Shown here in pieces: positions 32,918 to 41,452 of a DNA stretch of 64,000 bases. Every line of letters starts with the position of its first letter. Position 1 is the first letter of the stretch. The position numbers were made by a program, and so were the translations under genes. The DNA lies in NCBI GenBank assembly GCA_036389295.1, contig DASVQB010000063.1, positions 40,924-104,923 on the forward strand, written 5' to 3'. Below the pieces are notes generated by a model. The model was not told where the DNA came from and made no database searches. It saw only the letters and a program-made list of their open reading frames with translations. The stretch comes from AC-37 sp036389295 (GTDB lineage: Bacteria; Actinomycetota; Thermoleophilia; Solirubrobacterales; Thermoleophilaceae).

Positions 32918-33661
32918 CCGAACGACGCGGCCCAGGTGGACCTCGCCGGCGCCCAGCGCCAGGCGGCCGGAGTCCGTGTCCACCAGGAGGGAGCCGGCGT
33001 CGTCGATCCCGGCGGCTACTCCCTCGCCCCCGTCCCACCTGATCCGCTCGCCGCGGAGCGCGTCGCGCGCGCGCCAGGCGGCGATCGCGTCGGCCGGCGG
33101 GTCGGCGAGGCGGCGGTCGAGGGCGAGCAGGAGCTCGGCGAGGACGGCCTCGACGTCGAGCGCGGCGGGGGGCGGGCCGCCGCTCGCGGAGCCGGCGGCG
33201 GCGCGGCTCGCCGCGACCAGCGAGGTCGCCGTGTCGCGCAGCTCGGGCGGGAAGGCGTCCGGCTCCGTCGACACGTTCAGGCCCACGCCGACGACCGCCC
33301 AGCCGGCCGCGGGCCGACCCTCGACCAGGATCCCGCAGGCCTTGCGGCGGTCGATCCAGACGTCGTTCGGCCACTTGATCTCACAGCGGACCGGCGCGAG
33401 CGACTCGCACGCCTCGCAGACCGCGACGGCGGTCGCGAGCGGTAGGAGCGGCGTCGACTCGCCCAGCTCGCGGACCACGAGCGACATCAGCACCGCGCTG
33501 CCCGCCGGCGCGACCCAGCTCCGGCCGTGGCGACCGCGGCCGGCGGTCTGCTCGGTCGCGGTCACGAGCGTCCCGTGCGGCGCGCCCCGGTCGGCGAGCT
33601 CCTTCGCCCGCTGGCTGGTGGAGTCGGTCAGGCGGTGGTGGACGCGCGGCGTCCCGATCAC
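32915..33661 (-). CDS. birA: biotin-[acetyl-CoA-carboxylase] ligase
   Basis: BirA activates biotin to biotinyl-AMP and attaches it to biotin carboxyl-carrier protein. The 248-residue protein has the catalytic core only, without the N-terminal DNA-binding domain. Visible motifs are LTDSTSQRAKELADRGAPHG, TAGRGRHGRSWVAP (biotin loop), IKWPNDVWIDRRKACGILVE and GVGLNVS. GTG at 33661 overlaps the TGA of the preceding gene. It is the last gene of the long tetrapyrrole/molybdopterin operon, and its stop lies in a dispersed hairpin. Confidence 0.94.
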   Translation of the reverse strand: MIGTPRVHHRLTDSTSQRAKELADRGAPHGTLVTATEQTAGRGRHGRSWVAPAGSAVLMSLVVRELGESTPLLPLATAVAVCEACESLAPVRCEIKWPNDVWIDRRKACGILVEGRPAAGWAVVGVGLNVSTEPDAFPPELRDTATSLVAASRAAAGSASGGPPPAALDVEAVLAELLLALDRRLADPPADAIAAWRARDALRGERIRWDGGEGVAAGIDDAGSLLVDTDSGRLALGAGEVHLGRVVR

Positions 33662-34461
33662 GACGCCGGCGCGATCCGTATCTCGTCGTCCGCCCGCACC
33701 CCGAGCTCGGCGGCCGCGTCGCCGCGGTTGACGGCGAGCGCGACGGCGCCCCACGCGTCCTCGTAGACCAGCAGCTCGCCGACGGGCACGTCGGCGAACG
33801 TCTGCACGAACAGGGCGTCGCGCCGGCGGCCCCCGACCTCGACCCGAGCGCGCCCCCCGAGCGTCACCCCCAACCCCAGCAGGTGCTCGTGGCGCAGGTC
33901 GAGCGACACGTTCCCGAAGCCGTCCACCAGCAGCGCGTGCGCCACCGCCTCCGAGCCCCCGACCTCCGGCGACGGCAGCTCGAGCGCGGAGAGCTCCCCC
34001 GCCGCGAGGGGGTCCCCGGCGTCGGCCAGCTCGGCCCCGGCCGCGAGGTGCGCGGCCACCGGCGCGAACACGTCGCGGCCGTGGAAGGTGGCCGACACCG
34101 GCTCGAGTCGGTGCGGCGAGCGGCTCACGTCGACGGCCTCGACCGCCCCGCCGGCGCGCTCGGCGGCCAGGCTGAGGACGCCGTTGTCGGGCCCGACCAG
34201 GAGCCGCCCGTCGGCGCAGCGGACCGCCACGGCGCGTCGCTCCGTGCCCACCTGGGGGTCCACGACCGCCACGTGCACCCCGACCGGCAGGTACGGCAGC
34301 GCGTTGGCGAGCACGATCGCCCCGTGGCGGACGCCGTGACGGACGATCCCGTGGGTCACGTCCACGATCGGGACGTCCGGCGCGATCCTGCGGATCACCC
34401 CGTGGCAGACGCCGACGAACTCGTCGCCGGACCCGTAGTCGGTCAGCAGCGTGACGACCAT
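33658..34461 (-). CDS. S-adenosyl-L-methionine hydroxide adenosyltransferase (DUF62 family)
   Basis: Enzymes of this family hydrolyse SAM to adenosine and methionine and are related to fluorinase and chlorinase. The 267-residue protein begins MVVTLLTDYGSGDEFVG and has VDVTHGI, VVDPQVGTERRAVAV, LLVGPDNGVLS and the C-terminal beta domain. The short form without a halide loop fits the hydrolase (inference). ATG overlaps the TGA of cobA-hemD and its own TGA overlaps the birA GTG. Position beside a SAM-using uroporphyrinogen methyltransferase may be meaningful. Confidence 0.9.
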   Translation of the reverse strand: MVVTLLTDYGSGDEFVGVCHGVIRRIAPDVPIVDVTHGIVRHGVRHGAIVLANALPYLPVGVHVAVVDPQVGTERRAVAVRCADGRLLVGPDNGVLSLAAERAGGAVEAVDVSRSPHRLEPVSATFHGRDVFAPVAAHLAAGAELADAGDPLAAGELSALELPSPEVGGSEAVAHALLVDGFGNVSLDLRHEHLLGLGVTLGGRARVEVGGRRRDALFVQTFADVPVGELLVYEDAWGAVALAVNRGDAAAELGVRADDEIRIAPAS

Positions 34462-35954
34462 CAGCCGGCCGCGTCCTCGCAGAGCGCCTCGACCAGGCCG
34501 TCGACGTCGTGCCGCTCGGCCTCCACGTGGACCTCGCGGCCGCGCTCGCGCAGCGCCTCGCTCGTGACCGGCCCGATCGAAGCGATCCGAGCGCCGGACG
34601 GGAAGCGGTCGCCGATCGCCTCGGCGAACCAGCGGACGGTCGAGCTGGACGTGAACGTGACGTAGTCGGCCCGGCTGGCCGCCTCGAGCACGTCCTCGGA
34701 CGGATCCTCGGCGACCGTGCGGTAGAGGGCCACGACGTCGAGCTCGGCGCCGCGCTCGCGCAGCGCGTCCGGGAGCGTCTCGCGAGCCTCCTCGGCACGG
34801 GCGACCAGGACCCGCCGGCCCTCGACGGGCACGTCGGCCAGCGCCGCGACCAGCCCCTCGGCCACCGAGCGCTCCGGCACCACGTCGGCCTGGATCCCGG
34901 CCCGGGCCAGCTCGTCGGCGGTGCCCGAGCCGACGGCCGCGACGGTCGCGCCCGCGAGCGCGCGGGCGTCGAGGCCGGCGCGCGCCAGCCCCTCCATCAG
35001 GAGCCGAGCGGCGTTCGCGCTCGTGAGGCACACGAGCGAGTAGTCGCCGATCCCCTCGACCGCCCGGTAGACCTCCGGCGACCCGAGCGGCTCGATCCGG
35101 ATCGCCGGCGCCTCCACGACCTCGGCACCCAGGACCTCGAGCCGGGCCGCCAGCTCGCTCGCCTGCGCGCGGGCGCGGGTCACGACGACGGTCCTGCCGA
35201 GCAGCGGCCGTCGCTCGTACCAGGCGAGCCGCTCGCGGAGCCCCGCCACCGGTCCCACCACCGTCAGCGCGGGCGGCCGGACGCCCTCCTCGGAGGCGCG
35301 ACGGGCGATGTCGGCGAGCGTGCCCGTCACGGTGCGCTGCCGCGGCGTCGTCCCGCTCGCGACCACCGCGGCCGGCTCGTCCGCCGGCCGCCCGGCCTCG
35401 ACCAGCGCCGACGCGATCCGCTCCAGGTTGCGGACGCCCATGTAGAAGACGAGCGTCCCCGGGAAGGCCGCGAGCGCGTCCCAGTCGATCGCGCTCTCCT
35501 CCTTGGCCGGGTCCTCGTGGCCGGTCACGAAGGCGACCGCGGACGCCTCGTCGCGGTGGGTGACGGGGATGCCCGCGTAGGCCGCGGCCGCCACGCCGGC
35601 GGTCACGCCGGGCACGACCTCGAACGGGACGCCCGCCTCGGCGAGCGACTCCGCCTCCTCGCCGCCGCGGCCGAAGACGAACGGGTCGCCGCCCTTGAGG
35701 CGGACCACCGTGCGGCCCTCCTGCGCCAGCTCGACCATGCACGCGTTCACGTCCTCCTGCGGCATCGCCGCGAGCCCGGGCTCCTTGCCGACGTACACGA
35801 GCTCGGGACCGCCGTGCAGCCGGTCGAGGAGCCGGCGCGGGACGAGGCGGTCGTAGAGGACCACGTCGGCGGTCGCGAGCAGCTCCAGGGCGCGGGCCGT
35901 CACGAGACCCGGGTCGCCCGGCCCCGCTCCGACGAGGTACACCTTGCCCGGCAT
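34461..35954 (-). CDS. fused uroporphyrinogen-III C-methyltransferase and uroporphyrinogen-III synthase
   Basis: Residues ~1-245 are CobA/SUMT: KVYLVGAGPGDPGLVT, YVGKEPG, VRLKGGDPFVFGRGGEEAE, VVPGVTAGVAAAAYAGIP and THRDEASAVAFVTGHE, which methylate uroporphyrinogen III toward siroheme and cobalamin. Residues ~255-497 are HemD: GRTVVVTRARAQASELAARL, LVCLTSANAARLL and YVTFTSSSTVRWFAEAIGD, which closes hydroxymethylbilane to uroporphyrinogen III. The fusion links the branch point of heme and siroheme synthesis. It follows hemC after a 42-nt gap that contains a hairpin. Confidence 0.95.
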   Translation of the reverse strand: MPGKVYLVGAGPGDPGLVTARALELLATADVVLYDRLVPRRLLDRLHGGPELVYVGKEPGLAAMPQEDVNACMVELAQEGRTVVRLKGGDPFVFGRGGEEAESLAEAGVPFEVVPGVTAGVAAAAYAGIPVTHRDEASAVAFVTGHEDPAKEESAIDWDALAAFPGTLVFYMGVRNLERIASALVEAGRPADEPAAVVASGTTPRQRTVTGTLADIARRASEEGVRPPALTVVGPVAGLRERLAWYERRPLLGRTVVVTRARAQASELAARLEVLGAEVVEAPAIRIEPLGSPEVYRAVEGIGDYSLVCLTSANAARLLMEGLARAGLDARALAGATVAAVGSGTADELARAGIQADVVPERSVAEGLVAALADVPVEGRRVLVARAEEARETLPDALRERGAELDVVALYRTVAEDPSEDVLEAASRADYVTFTSSSTVRWFAEAIGDRFPSGARIASIGPVTSEALRERGREVHVEAERHDVDGLVEALCEDAAG

Positions 35955-35977
35955 CTCAGAGCTTGTCCCGGTTGGGA

Positions 35978-36003
35978 CGCATAGGGGCCCCTAACCCTAT
36001 GCG
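35978..36003. promoter_or_regulatory. hairpin between hemC and cobA-hemD
   Basis: CGCATAGGG and CCCTATGCG form a perfect 9-bp stem with an 8-nt loop. It overlaps the hemC stop codon and an embedded 12-bp palindrome TAGGGGCCCCTA. It is the only sizeable gap in the operon, so it may tune mRNA stability or attenuate downstream expression (inference). Confidence 0.5.
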
Positions 36004-36908
36004 GGCGCGGCCGACTCGTCCGCCTCGGCGAGGACGTCGCCGGCACCCGCCGCGAGGAGGCGCTCCGCGATCGCCCTCCCGAGCGCGGCCGGCTCGGCGG
36101 CGTCGCCTCGCAGGACGTCGCGGATCCAGCGGCTGCCGTCGGGCAGGCCGGCGAAGGCCGTCAGCTCGAGGCCGCCGTCGACGTGCTCGGCGTGCGCCGC
36201 GAGCGGGGTCCGGCAGGTGGCGTCGAGCTCGGCCACGAGCGCCCGCTCGGCGGTGAGGCGCTCCAGGGCCGAGCGGTCGGTGACCGCCGCCGCCAGCCCG
36301 GCGGCGCGGTCGTCGCCGGCGCGGGCCTCGAGCGCCAGGCAGCCCTGGCCGGCGGCGGGGACCATGTCGGCGGCCGGGACCGGCTCGCCGTCGCCGGAGC
36401 GCCCGAGGCGCTCGAGCCCGGCCGCGGCGAGCACGAGGGCGTCGAAGCGGCCCTCGGCGAGCCGCCGCAGGCGCGTGTCGACGTTGCCGCGCAGGTCGCT
36501 CACGCGGAGGTCGGGCCGACGGGCGAGCAGCTGGGCGCGGCGGCGCAGGCTGCTCGTGCCGACGCGCGCGCCCTCCGGCAGGTCGGCGATCGCGCTCGCG
36601 CCGCACACGGCGTCGCGCGCGTCCGCGCGCGGCGGGACGCCCACGATCGCGAGCCCGTCGGGGAGCTCGCTCGGCAGATCCTTGGCGGAGTGGACGGCGA
36701 GGTCGACGTCGCCGCTCAGCAGCGCCTCCTCGAGCTCCTTGACGAAGCGCGACTTGTCGCCGGGAGGCTGAGCCGGGGCGCGGCCCGGCGCCTCGTCCCC
36801 CGAGACCCGCACCGTCACCAGCTCCACGTCCGCGTCGAGCATGCCGGCCACGAGCCGCGCCTGCGCGAGCGCCAGCGCGCTGCCGCGCGTGCCGAGCCGG
36901 ACCTTCAG
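35997..36908 (-). CDS. hemC: porphobilinogen deaminase (hydroxymethylbilane synthase)
   Basis: HemC joins four porphobilinogens into hydroxymethylbilane. The conserved N-terminus K-VRLGTRGSALALAQA lies upstream of the first ATG (36851), so the gene must start near 36908. There the only candidate is CTG, overlapping the hemA TGA (CTGA). Other motifs: KSRFVKELEEALLSGDVDLA, AVHSAKDLPSELPDGL, GTSSLRRRAQLL, LRGNVDTRLRRL, and the dipyrromethane-cofactor Cys in ATCRTPLAAHA. The length of 303 residues matches the family. It sits between hemA and cobA-hemD in pathway order. Confidence 0.93.
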   Translation of the reverse strand: MKVRLGTRGSALALAQARLVAGMLDADVELVTVRVSGDEAPGRAPAQPPGDKSRFVKELEEALLSGDVDLAVHSAKDLPSELPDGLAIVGVPPRADARDAVCGASAIADLPEGARVGTSSLRRRAQLLARRPDLRVSDLRGNVDTRLRRLAEGRFDALVLAAAGLERLGRSGDGEPVPAADMVPAAGQGCLALEARAGDDRAAGLAAAVTDRSALERLTAERALVAELDATCRTPLAAHAEHVDGGLELTAFAGLPDGSRWIRDVLRGDAAEPAALGRAIAERLLAAGAGDVLAEADESAAPA

Positions 36909-38251
36909 GGGGACTTCCGGCGGCGCGAGTCGAGCGACGTGACCTCCGCGCCGCCCGGCTCCGCCTCGGCCGCCGAGCCGGGCGCGGGCTCGATCGCGAA
37001 CAGCTCGCGCACCGCCTGCGCGTAGACGTACGACTCGTCGCCCTCGGCCGCCTTGAGCCGCAGCGTCGGCTCGTGCAGGAGGCGGCTCACCACCGCCCTC
37101 GCCAGCAGCTCGACGCGGTCGCGGTCCTCGTCGCCGAGCGCCACCCAGCGCGACTCGTTCTCGCGCAGCACCTGGCCCACGATCGCGTCGGCCCGCTCGC
37201 GGAGCGCGGCGATCGTCGGCACCACGTCGAGGCTCGCCGCCCAGCGGGCGAACCGGTCCGCCTCCTCGTCCACGATCGCCCGCGCGCGCGTGACCTCCGC
37301 CTCGCGGACGGACCGGCCGCGGGCGACCTCGCGCTGGAGGTCGTCCATGTCGTAGAGGGTCACGCCGCGCACCTCGCGGACCGCCGGGTCCACGTCGCGC
37401 GGCACCGCGATGTCCACGATCAGGAGCGGCCGCCAGTCGCGGTCCTCCATCACGACCGTGACGTCGTCGCGGTCGACTATCTGATGCGGCGAGGCCGTCG
37501 CGCTCACGACGATGTCGGCCTCCCCCAGCTCGGCCGGCAGGTCCTCGAACCGAACAGCCGTGCCGCCGAACCGCTGCGCGAGCCCGATCGCGCGGTCGTG
37601 GCGCCGGTTGGCGACGAACACCGTCCGCGCGCCGCGCTGGAACAGCGCCCGCGCGGTCAGCTCCGCGTTCTCGCCGGCACCGACGATCAGCACCCGCCGC
37701 GAGGAGAGGTCGCCGATCGCGCGGCGCGCCACCTCGACCGCCACGCTCGACACCGAGTCGCTCGACCGCCCGATGGCGGTCTCGGTCCGCGCCCGCTTGC
37801 CCGTGCCGAGCGCGTCGCGGAACAGCCGGTTCGAGATCGGGCCCGTCACCCCCTCGACCAGCGCCAGCTCGTAGGCCCGCTTGACCTGGCCCTGCACCTC
37901 CGCCTCGCCGACGATCATCGAGTCGAGCCCCGCCGCCACCCCGAACAGGTGCCGCACGGCGTCGTCGTCGCGCAGCGAGTAGAGCCGGCCGAGCAGCTCG
38001 GTGGGCCTGATGCCGACCTGCCGCGAGATGCAGCCGAGCGCCGCGGTCTCGGCCTCGACGGCGTCGCCCACGACCATGTACAGCTCGGTCCGGTTGCAGG
38101 TCGAGATCGCGACCGCCTCGCGGATCTCCGGGTGCGAGACGATCTCGGCGAGCACGTGGGCGGCCCGCCCCTCGGGGAGCGCAAGCCGCTCGCGCAGCGC
38201 CAGCGGCGCGGTCTTGTGCGAGACGCCGACGGCGAGGATCGGGGCGCTCAT
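36905..38251 (-). CDS. hemA: glutamyl-tRNA reductase
   Basis: HemA reduces glutamyl-tRNA to glutamate-1-semialdehyde, the first committed step of C5 tetrapyrrole synthesis. The 448-residue protein has LAVGVSHKTAPLALRERLAL, the catalytic Cys in AISTCNRTELYM (near 52), GLDSMIVGEAEVQGQVKRAY, the NADP-binding VLIVGAGENAELTARAL and DIAVPRDVDPAV, plus a C-terminal dimer helix. ATG overlaps the ccmD stop. A Ser/Arg-rich tail (DSRRRKSP) ends the protein. Confidence 0.96.
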   Translation of the reverse strand: MSAPILAVGVSHKTAPLALRERLALPEGRAAHVLAEIVSHPEIREAVAISTCNRTELYMVVGDAVEAETAALGCISRQVGIRPTELLGRLYSLRDDDAVRHLFGVAAGLDSMIVGEAEVQGQVKRAYELALVEGVTGPISNRLFRDALGTGKRARTETAIGRSSDSVSSVAVEVARRAIGDLSSRRVLIVGAGENAELTARALFQRGARTVFVANRRHDRAIGLAQRFGGTAVRFEDLPAELGEADIVVSATASPHQIVDRDDVTVVMEDRDWRPLLIVDIAVPRDVDPAVREVRGVTLYDMDDLQREVARGRSVREAEVTRARAIVDEEADRFARWAASLDVVPTIAALRERADAIVGQVLRENESRWVALGDEDRDRVELLARAVVSRLLHEPTLRLKAAEGDESYVYAQAVRELFAIEPAPGSAAEAEPGGAEVTSLDSRRRKSP

Positions 38252-38415
38252 CGCGGCCGCTTCTCGGCGAGGTCGGCGAGCGTGCTCACCTCGCGCTCGA
38301 TGCGCGCGATCTTCGCGCTGATGATCGCCAGGTAGACGAGCACGAGCGCGAGGAAGACGAGGTACGCCGCCGCGACGTACTGGCGGCCGGTGAGCGCGAG
38401 CGGCAGCGCGTCCAC
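38248..38415 (-). CDS. ccmD: CcmD-like small heme-exporter protein
   Basis: A 55-residue protein starting with GTG: a short N-terminus, one membrane helix (YVAAAYLVFLALVLVYLAII) and a charged helix (SAKIARIEREVSTLADLAEK). This is the CcmD layout: small, single-pass, with a basic/acidic cytoplasmic helix. It lies exactly between ccmC (1-nt gap) and hemA (ATGA overlap). CcmD helps release holo-CcmE from CcmABC. The call rests on size, topology and position. Confidence 0.8.
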   Translation of the reverse strand: MDALPLALTGRQYVAAAYLVFLALVLVYLAIISAKIARIEREVSTLADLAEKRPR

Positions 38416-38416
38416 G

Positions 38417-39187
38417 TCAGTCCACTCCCGTCGGGCGCGCCGGCACCGCCGGCGGCCGGGCGGTCGCGGCCGCGGGGGGCGGATCGACCGGCGTCGCCTC
38501 GAGCCGCGCCCGCAGCCGCCGCAGCTGGTCGGAGGCGTTCTTCGACGCCAGCTCGACCTTCCACAGCGTCACGAACAGGAGCGCGACCCCCGCGAGCGCG
38601 ACAAGGAACGCCAGCCGCATCTCGCCCGGCAGGCTCCCGCCGGTCTCCGAGAGCACCCGCGGGTGGATCTCGGCCTGGGCGAGGCGGACCGCGACGAAGT
38701 TGATCGGCACGAAGGCGCCCGCCGCGACGGCGAACACCGACGCGTAGCGGGCCTGCCGCTCGGGGTCGGCGATCGAGAAGCGCAGCGGCTGGTAGCAGCA
38801 GTAGAGGAGGAACACGACGAGGAACGAGACCAGCACCGGCTCGTCCCACTCCCACCAGTGGCCCCACGAGGCCTTGGCCCAGATCGCCCCGGTCAGGAGC
38901 ACGCCCACCCCCAGCACGATCGACAGGTGGATCGCGACGTACGAGCGGGCGTCCCACGCGCGGTCGCGCGTGCGGAGGTGCTGCACGGCCATGATCCCGC
39001 CGGCCACGAACCCGCACAGCGCCACGATCGCCATCGGCACGTGGACGTAGAAGATCTTCTGGATGATGCCCTGGTCGGCGTCGAGCGGCGCGTAGAAGAA
39101 CGCCAGGCCGAACGCGGCCGCGAGCGTGCACGCCGTCGCGACCGCGAGGACCAGGAGGCCCCTTCCGAAGAGCGGTCTAGTCCTCAA
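38417..39187 (-). CDS. ccmC: cytochrome c biogenesis protein CcmC
   Basis: CcmC binds heme outside the membrane and loads it on CcmE. The 256-residue protein has six membrane helices and the tryptophan-rich signature AKASWGHWWEWDEPV. Conserved His lie in KIFYVHVPMA and RSYVAIHLSIVLG and in a later loop (AEIHPRVL), as expected for axial heme ligands. Its ATG region overlaps ccmB by 11 nt. A Pro/Ala-rich C-terminal tail is extra. No ccmE, ccmF or ccmH is in this window. Confidence 0.94.
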   Translation of the reverse strand: MRTRPLFGRGLLVLAVATACTLAAAFGLAFFYAPLDADQGIIQKIFYVHVPMAIVALCGFVAGGIMAVQHLRTRDRAWDARSYVAIHLSIVLGVGVLLTGAIWAKASWGHWWEWDEPVLVSFLVVFLLYCCYQPLRFSIADPERQARYASVFAVAAGAFVPINFVAVRLAQAEIHPRVLSETGGSLPGEMRLAFLVALAGVALLFVTLWKVELASKNASDQLRRLRARLEATPVDPPPAAATARPPAVPARPTGVD

Positions 39188-39851
39188 GTAGGAAGTCGAA
39201 CACAGCGGCCGCCACGAGCAGGAAGACCGTATCGTAGAGCGCCATGAACCCCAGCCATCTGGCGAGGTCCTCGGGCCCCGCCTGGCTGGCGAGGAGCGGC
39301 TCCGTGGCCCGCGCGGCGGCGATCAGGAGCGGCACGAGCAGGGGCAGCAGGAGCAGCGGCACGACGAGGTCGCGGGCGCGCGCCTCCACCGCCAGCCCCG
39401 CCACCAGCGTCCCGACGGCCGCGAGCCCCACGTCCGCGAGCAGGACGATCGCCGGCAGCTCCGGGAACGCCCCGCCGATCCCCGGCCGCAGCAGGAGCAG
39501 GGCGAACGCCGGCACGGCCACGAGCTCCAGCACGACGAGGTAGAGGAACAGCGCGGTCGCCTTCGCGAGGTAGACCGCCGTCCTGTCGATCGGGGCGAGC
39601 AGGACCCCGTCGAGGGCGCCGTTCTCGCGCTCGCCAGCGAACAGGCGGTTCACCCCGAGCACGGTCGCGAGCAGCAGCGTGACCCACAGCACGCCGGCCG
39701 CGAGCGCGCCCTCGATCGCGTCGCGGTGGAGGCCGAAGTGGAACAGGACGAACGCCGAGACCGAGAACAGCGCCATCGCGGGCACGGCCTCGCGGGTCCG
39801 CAGCTCGACCCTCAGGTCCTTGCGGAGGATCGCGAGCGCGGCCGCCGTCAC
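39177..39851 (-). CDS. ccmB: heme exporter protein CcmB
   Basis: The 224-residue permease has six membrane helices and typical CcmB features: AILRKDLRVELRTREAV at the N-terminus, LGVNRLFAGERENGALDGVL after helix two, and a terminal LGFMALYDTVFLLVAAAVFD. GTG overlaps the ccmA TGA (GTGA). It forms the membrane part of the CcmAB ATPase that drives heme-CcmE release. Confidence 0.94.
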   Translation of the reverse strand: MTAAALAILRKDLRVELRTREAVPAMALFSVSAFVLFHFGLHRDAIEGALAAGVLWVTLLLATVLGVNRLFAGERENGALDGVLLAPIDRTAVYLAKATALFLYLVVLELVAVPAFALLLLRPGIGGAFPELPAIVLLADVGLAAVGTLVAGLAVEARARDLVVPLLLLPLLVPLLIAAARATEPLLASQAGPEDLARWLGFMALYDTVFLLVAAAVFDFLLED

Positions 39852-40522
39852 GAGTAGAGCCCCCGCACGTCGTCGGCCGAGGCGGACTCCGCCACCAGCG
39901 CCTGGCGGCCGTCGCGCAGGCCGAGCACCACGTCGGCCTCGGCGAGCCCGCCCGCCACGTCGTGGGTGACGAGCACGCGCGTGCGGCCGGAGGCGCGGCC
40001 GATCAGCGGCTCGAGCCGCTCGGCGGCGGCCGGGTCGAGCCCCGCCCGCGGCTCGTCGAGCAGGAGCAGCGGCGGGTCGTGCAGGACCGCCCGGGCCGCG
40101 GCGGCGCGCTGCACCATCCCGCGCGCGAGCTCGCTCACCGGGTCGTCCGCCCGCCGCTCGAGCCCGACCGCCGATATGACCTCGTCCACCCGCGCCGCCG
40201 CCACCCCGTGCAGCCGCGCGTGGAAGCGGAGGTTCTCGCGCGCGGTCAGCTCCGGGTAGAGCAGCGAGTCGTGGCCGAGCAGGCCCACGCGCCCGCGCAC
40301 CTGCCACGCCTCGTCGGGCAGGCGAGCGCCCAGCACCGTCGCCGTGCCGGCGTGCGGGCGCAGCAGGCCGGCGAGCACGCGCAGCAGGGTGGTCTTCCCC
40401 GCTCCGTTCGCCCCGAAGACGGTCAGCGTGCGGCCCTCGGGCACGCGCACGGTCACGTCCGCCAGCGCCGGGCGGTCCCCGAAGCGCCGCTCGAGCCCGT
40501 CCAGGGCGACCGCGTCAGGCAC
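39848..40522 (-). CDS. ccmA: heme exporter ATP-binding protein CcmA
   Basis: The 224-residue ATPase has Walker A GANGAGKTTLLRVLAGLL, signature ELARGMVQRAAAARAVLHDP and Walker B LLLLDEPRAGLDPAA, with the switch His in VLVTHDVAGG. The signature reads LARGM rather than LSGGQ, as is common in CcmA. Position directly before ccmB, ccmC and ccmD fixes the assignment. It overlaps the moaB stop by 8 nt. Confidence 0.94.
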   Translation of the reverse strand: MPDAVALDGLERRFGDRPALADVTVRVPEGRTLTVFGANGAGKTTLLRVLAGLLRPHAGTATVLGARLPDEAWQVRGRVGLLGHDSLLYPELTARENLRFHARLHGVAAARVDEVISAVGLERRADDPVSELARGMVQRAAAARAVLHDPPLLLLDEPRAGLDPAAAERLEPLIGRASGRTRVLVTHDVAGGLAEADVVLGLRDGRQALVAESASADDVRGLYS

Positions 40523-40979
40523 GTTCGAGCGTCTCGGCGGCGTGCTTCAGCGTCGGCTCGACGATCGGCCACGACTGCTCGATCGCCCGCGGCGAGCCGG
40601 GGAAGTTCACGATCAGCGTCCGGCCGCGGACGCCGGAGACCCCGCGCGTGAGGATGCCGAGCGGCGTGTGCTCTCGCGAGTCGGCGCGGATCGCCTCCGC
40701 GTAGCCGGGGGCCGCCCGGTCGATAGCGTCGAGCGTGGCCTCGGGGGTCACGTCGTCGGGCGTCAGGCCCGTGCCGCCGGTGGTGAAGACGAACCGGAAG
40801 CCCTCGCGGTCGGCCAGCCGGGCGAGCGCCTCGGCGATCGCGGCGCGGTCGTCGGGCACGACCTCGTGCTTGACCTCGAGCCCGGCGGCCTCGCAGCGCT
40901 CGACCAGCGCCGGCCCGGACACGTCGTCGCCGTCTCCCGCCGAGATCGAGGTGGAGACGGTGAGCACCGCGGCGCGCAT
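40515..40979 (-). CDS. moaB: molybdenum cofactor biosynthesis protein MoaB/MogA family
   Basis: The 154-residue protein has the MoaB/MogA fold: AAVLTVSTSISAGDGDDVSG, VVPDDRAAIAEAL, the molybdopterin-binding TTGGTGLTPDDVTPEATL and LIVNFPGSPRAIEQSW. It adenylates molybdopterin before molybdenum insertion. ATG overlaps the moaC TGA. Whether it is the MogA-type adenylyltransferase or the MoaB paralogue cannot be separated by eye. Confidence 0.92.
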   Translation of the reverse strand: MRAAVLTVSTSISAGDGDDVSGPALVERCEAAGLEVKHEVVPDDRAAIAEALARLADREGFRFVFTTGGTGLTPDDVTPEATLDAIDRAAPGYAEAIRADSREHTPLGILTRGVSGVRGRTLIVNFPGSPRAIEQSWPIVEPTLKHAAETLERA

Positions 40980-41452
40980 CAGGCGCGCCTCCAGTCGTGG
41001 CGCCCGCCGGACTTCTCGAGCAGCACGACCTCGGCCACCTCGACGCCGCGCTCGACGCCCTTGACCATGTCGTAGACCGTCAGCGCCGCCACCGAGGCCG
41101 CCGTCATCGCCTCCATCTCGACGCCGGTGCGGCCGGTCGTCCGCGCCTCGGCCGTGAGCGTGACGGCGCCGGCGCCGGCGTCGACCTCCACGCGCACGTC
41201 CACGAACGCAAGCGGCAGCGGGTGGCAGAGCGGGATCAGCTCGGCGGTCCGCTTGGCGGCCTGGATGCCGGCGATCCGCGCGGTCGCGACCACGTCGCCC
41301 TTGGGGCCGGACCCAGTCTCCACCAGGCGGGCGGTCTCCGGGGCCATCCGGACGGTCGCCCGGGCTACGGCGCGGCGGTCGGTCGCGTCCTTGCCGCCCA
41401 CGTCGACCATCCGCGCGCGGCCCTCCTCGTCGATGTGGGACAGGCGGGCTAT
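40979..41452 (-). CDS. moaC: cyclic pyranopterin monophosphate synthase
   Basis: MoaC makes cyclic pyranopterin monophosphate with MoaA. The core has KGDVVATARIAGIQAAKRTA, ELIPLCHPLPL, GVEMEAMTAASVAALTVYDM and LLEKSGG. The N-terminus x-ARLSHIDEEGRARMVDV aligns with the start of E. coli MoaC (MSQLTHI), which places the start at an ATA codon overlapping the TAG of the preceding gene (ATAG). The first ATG (41410) would remove conserved residues, and a CTG at 41443 is the other option. The length from ATA is 157 residues. It is translationally coupled on both sides. Confidence 0.92.
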   Translation of the reverse strand: MARLSHIDEEGRARMVDVGGKDATDRRAVARATVRMAPETARLVETGSGPKGDVVATARIAGIQAAKRTAELIPLCHPLPLAFVDVRVEVDAGAGAVTLTAEARTTGRTGVEMEAMTAASVAALTVYDMVKGVERGVEVAEVVLLEKSGGRHDWRRA

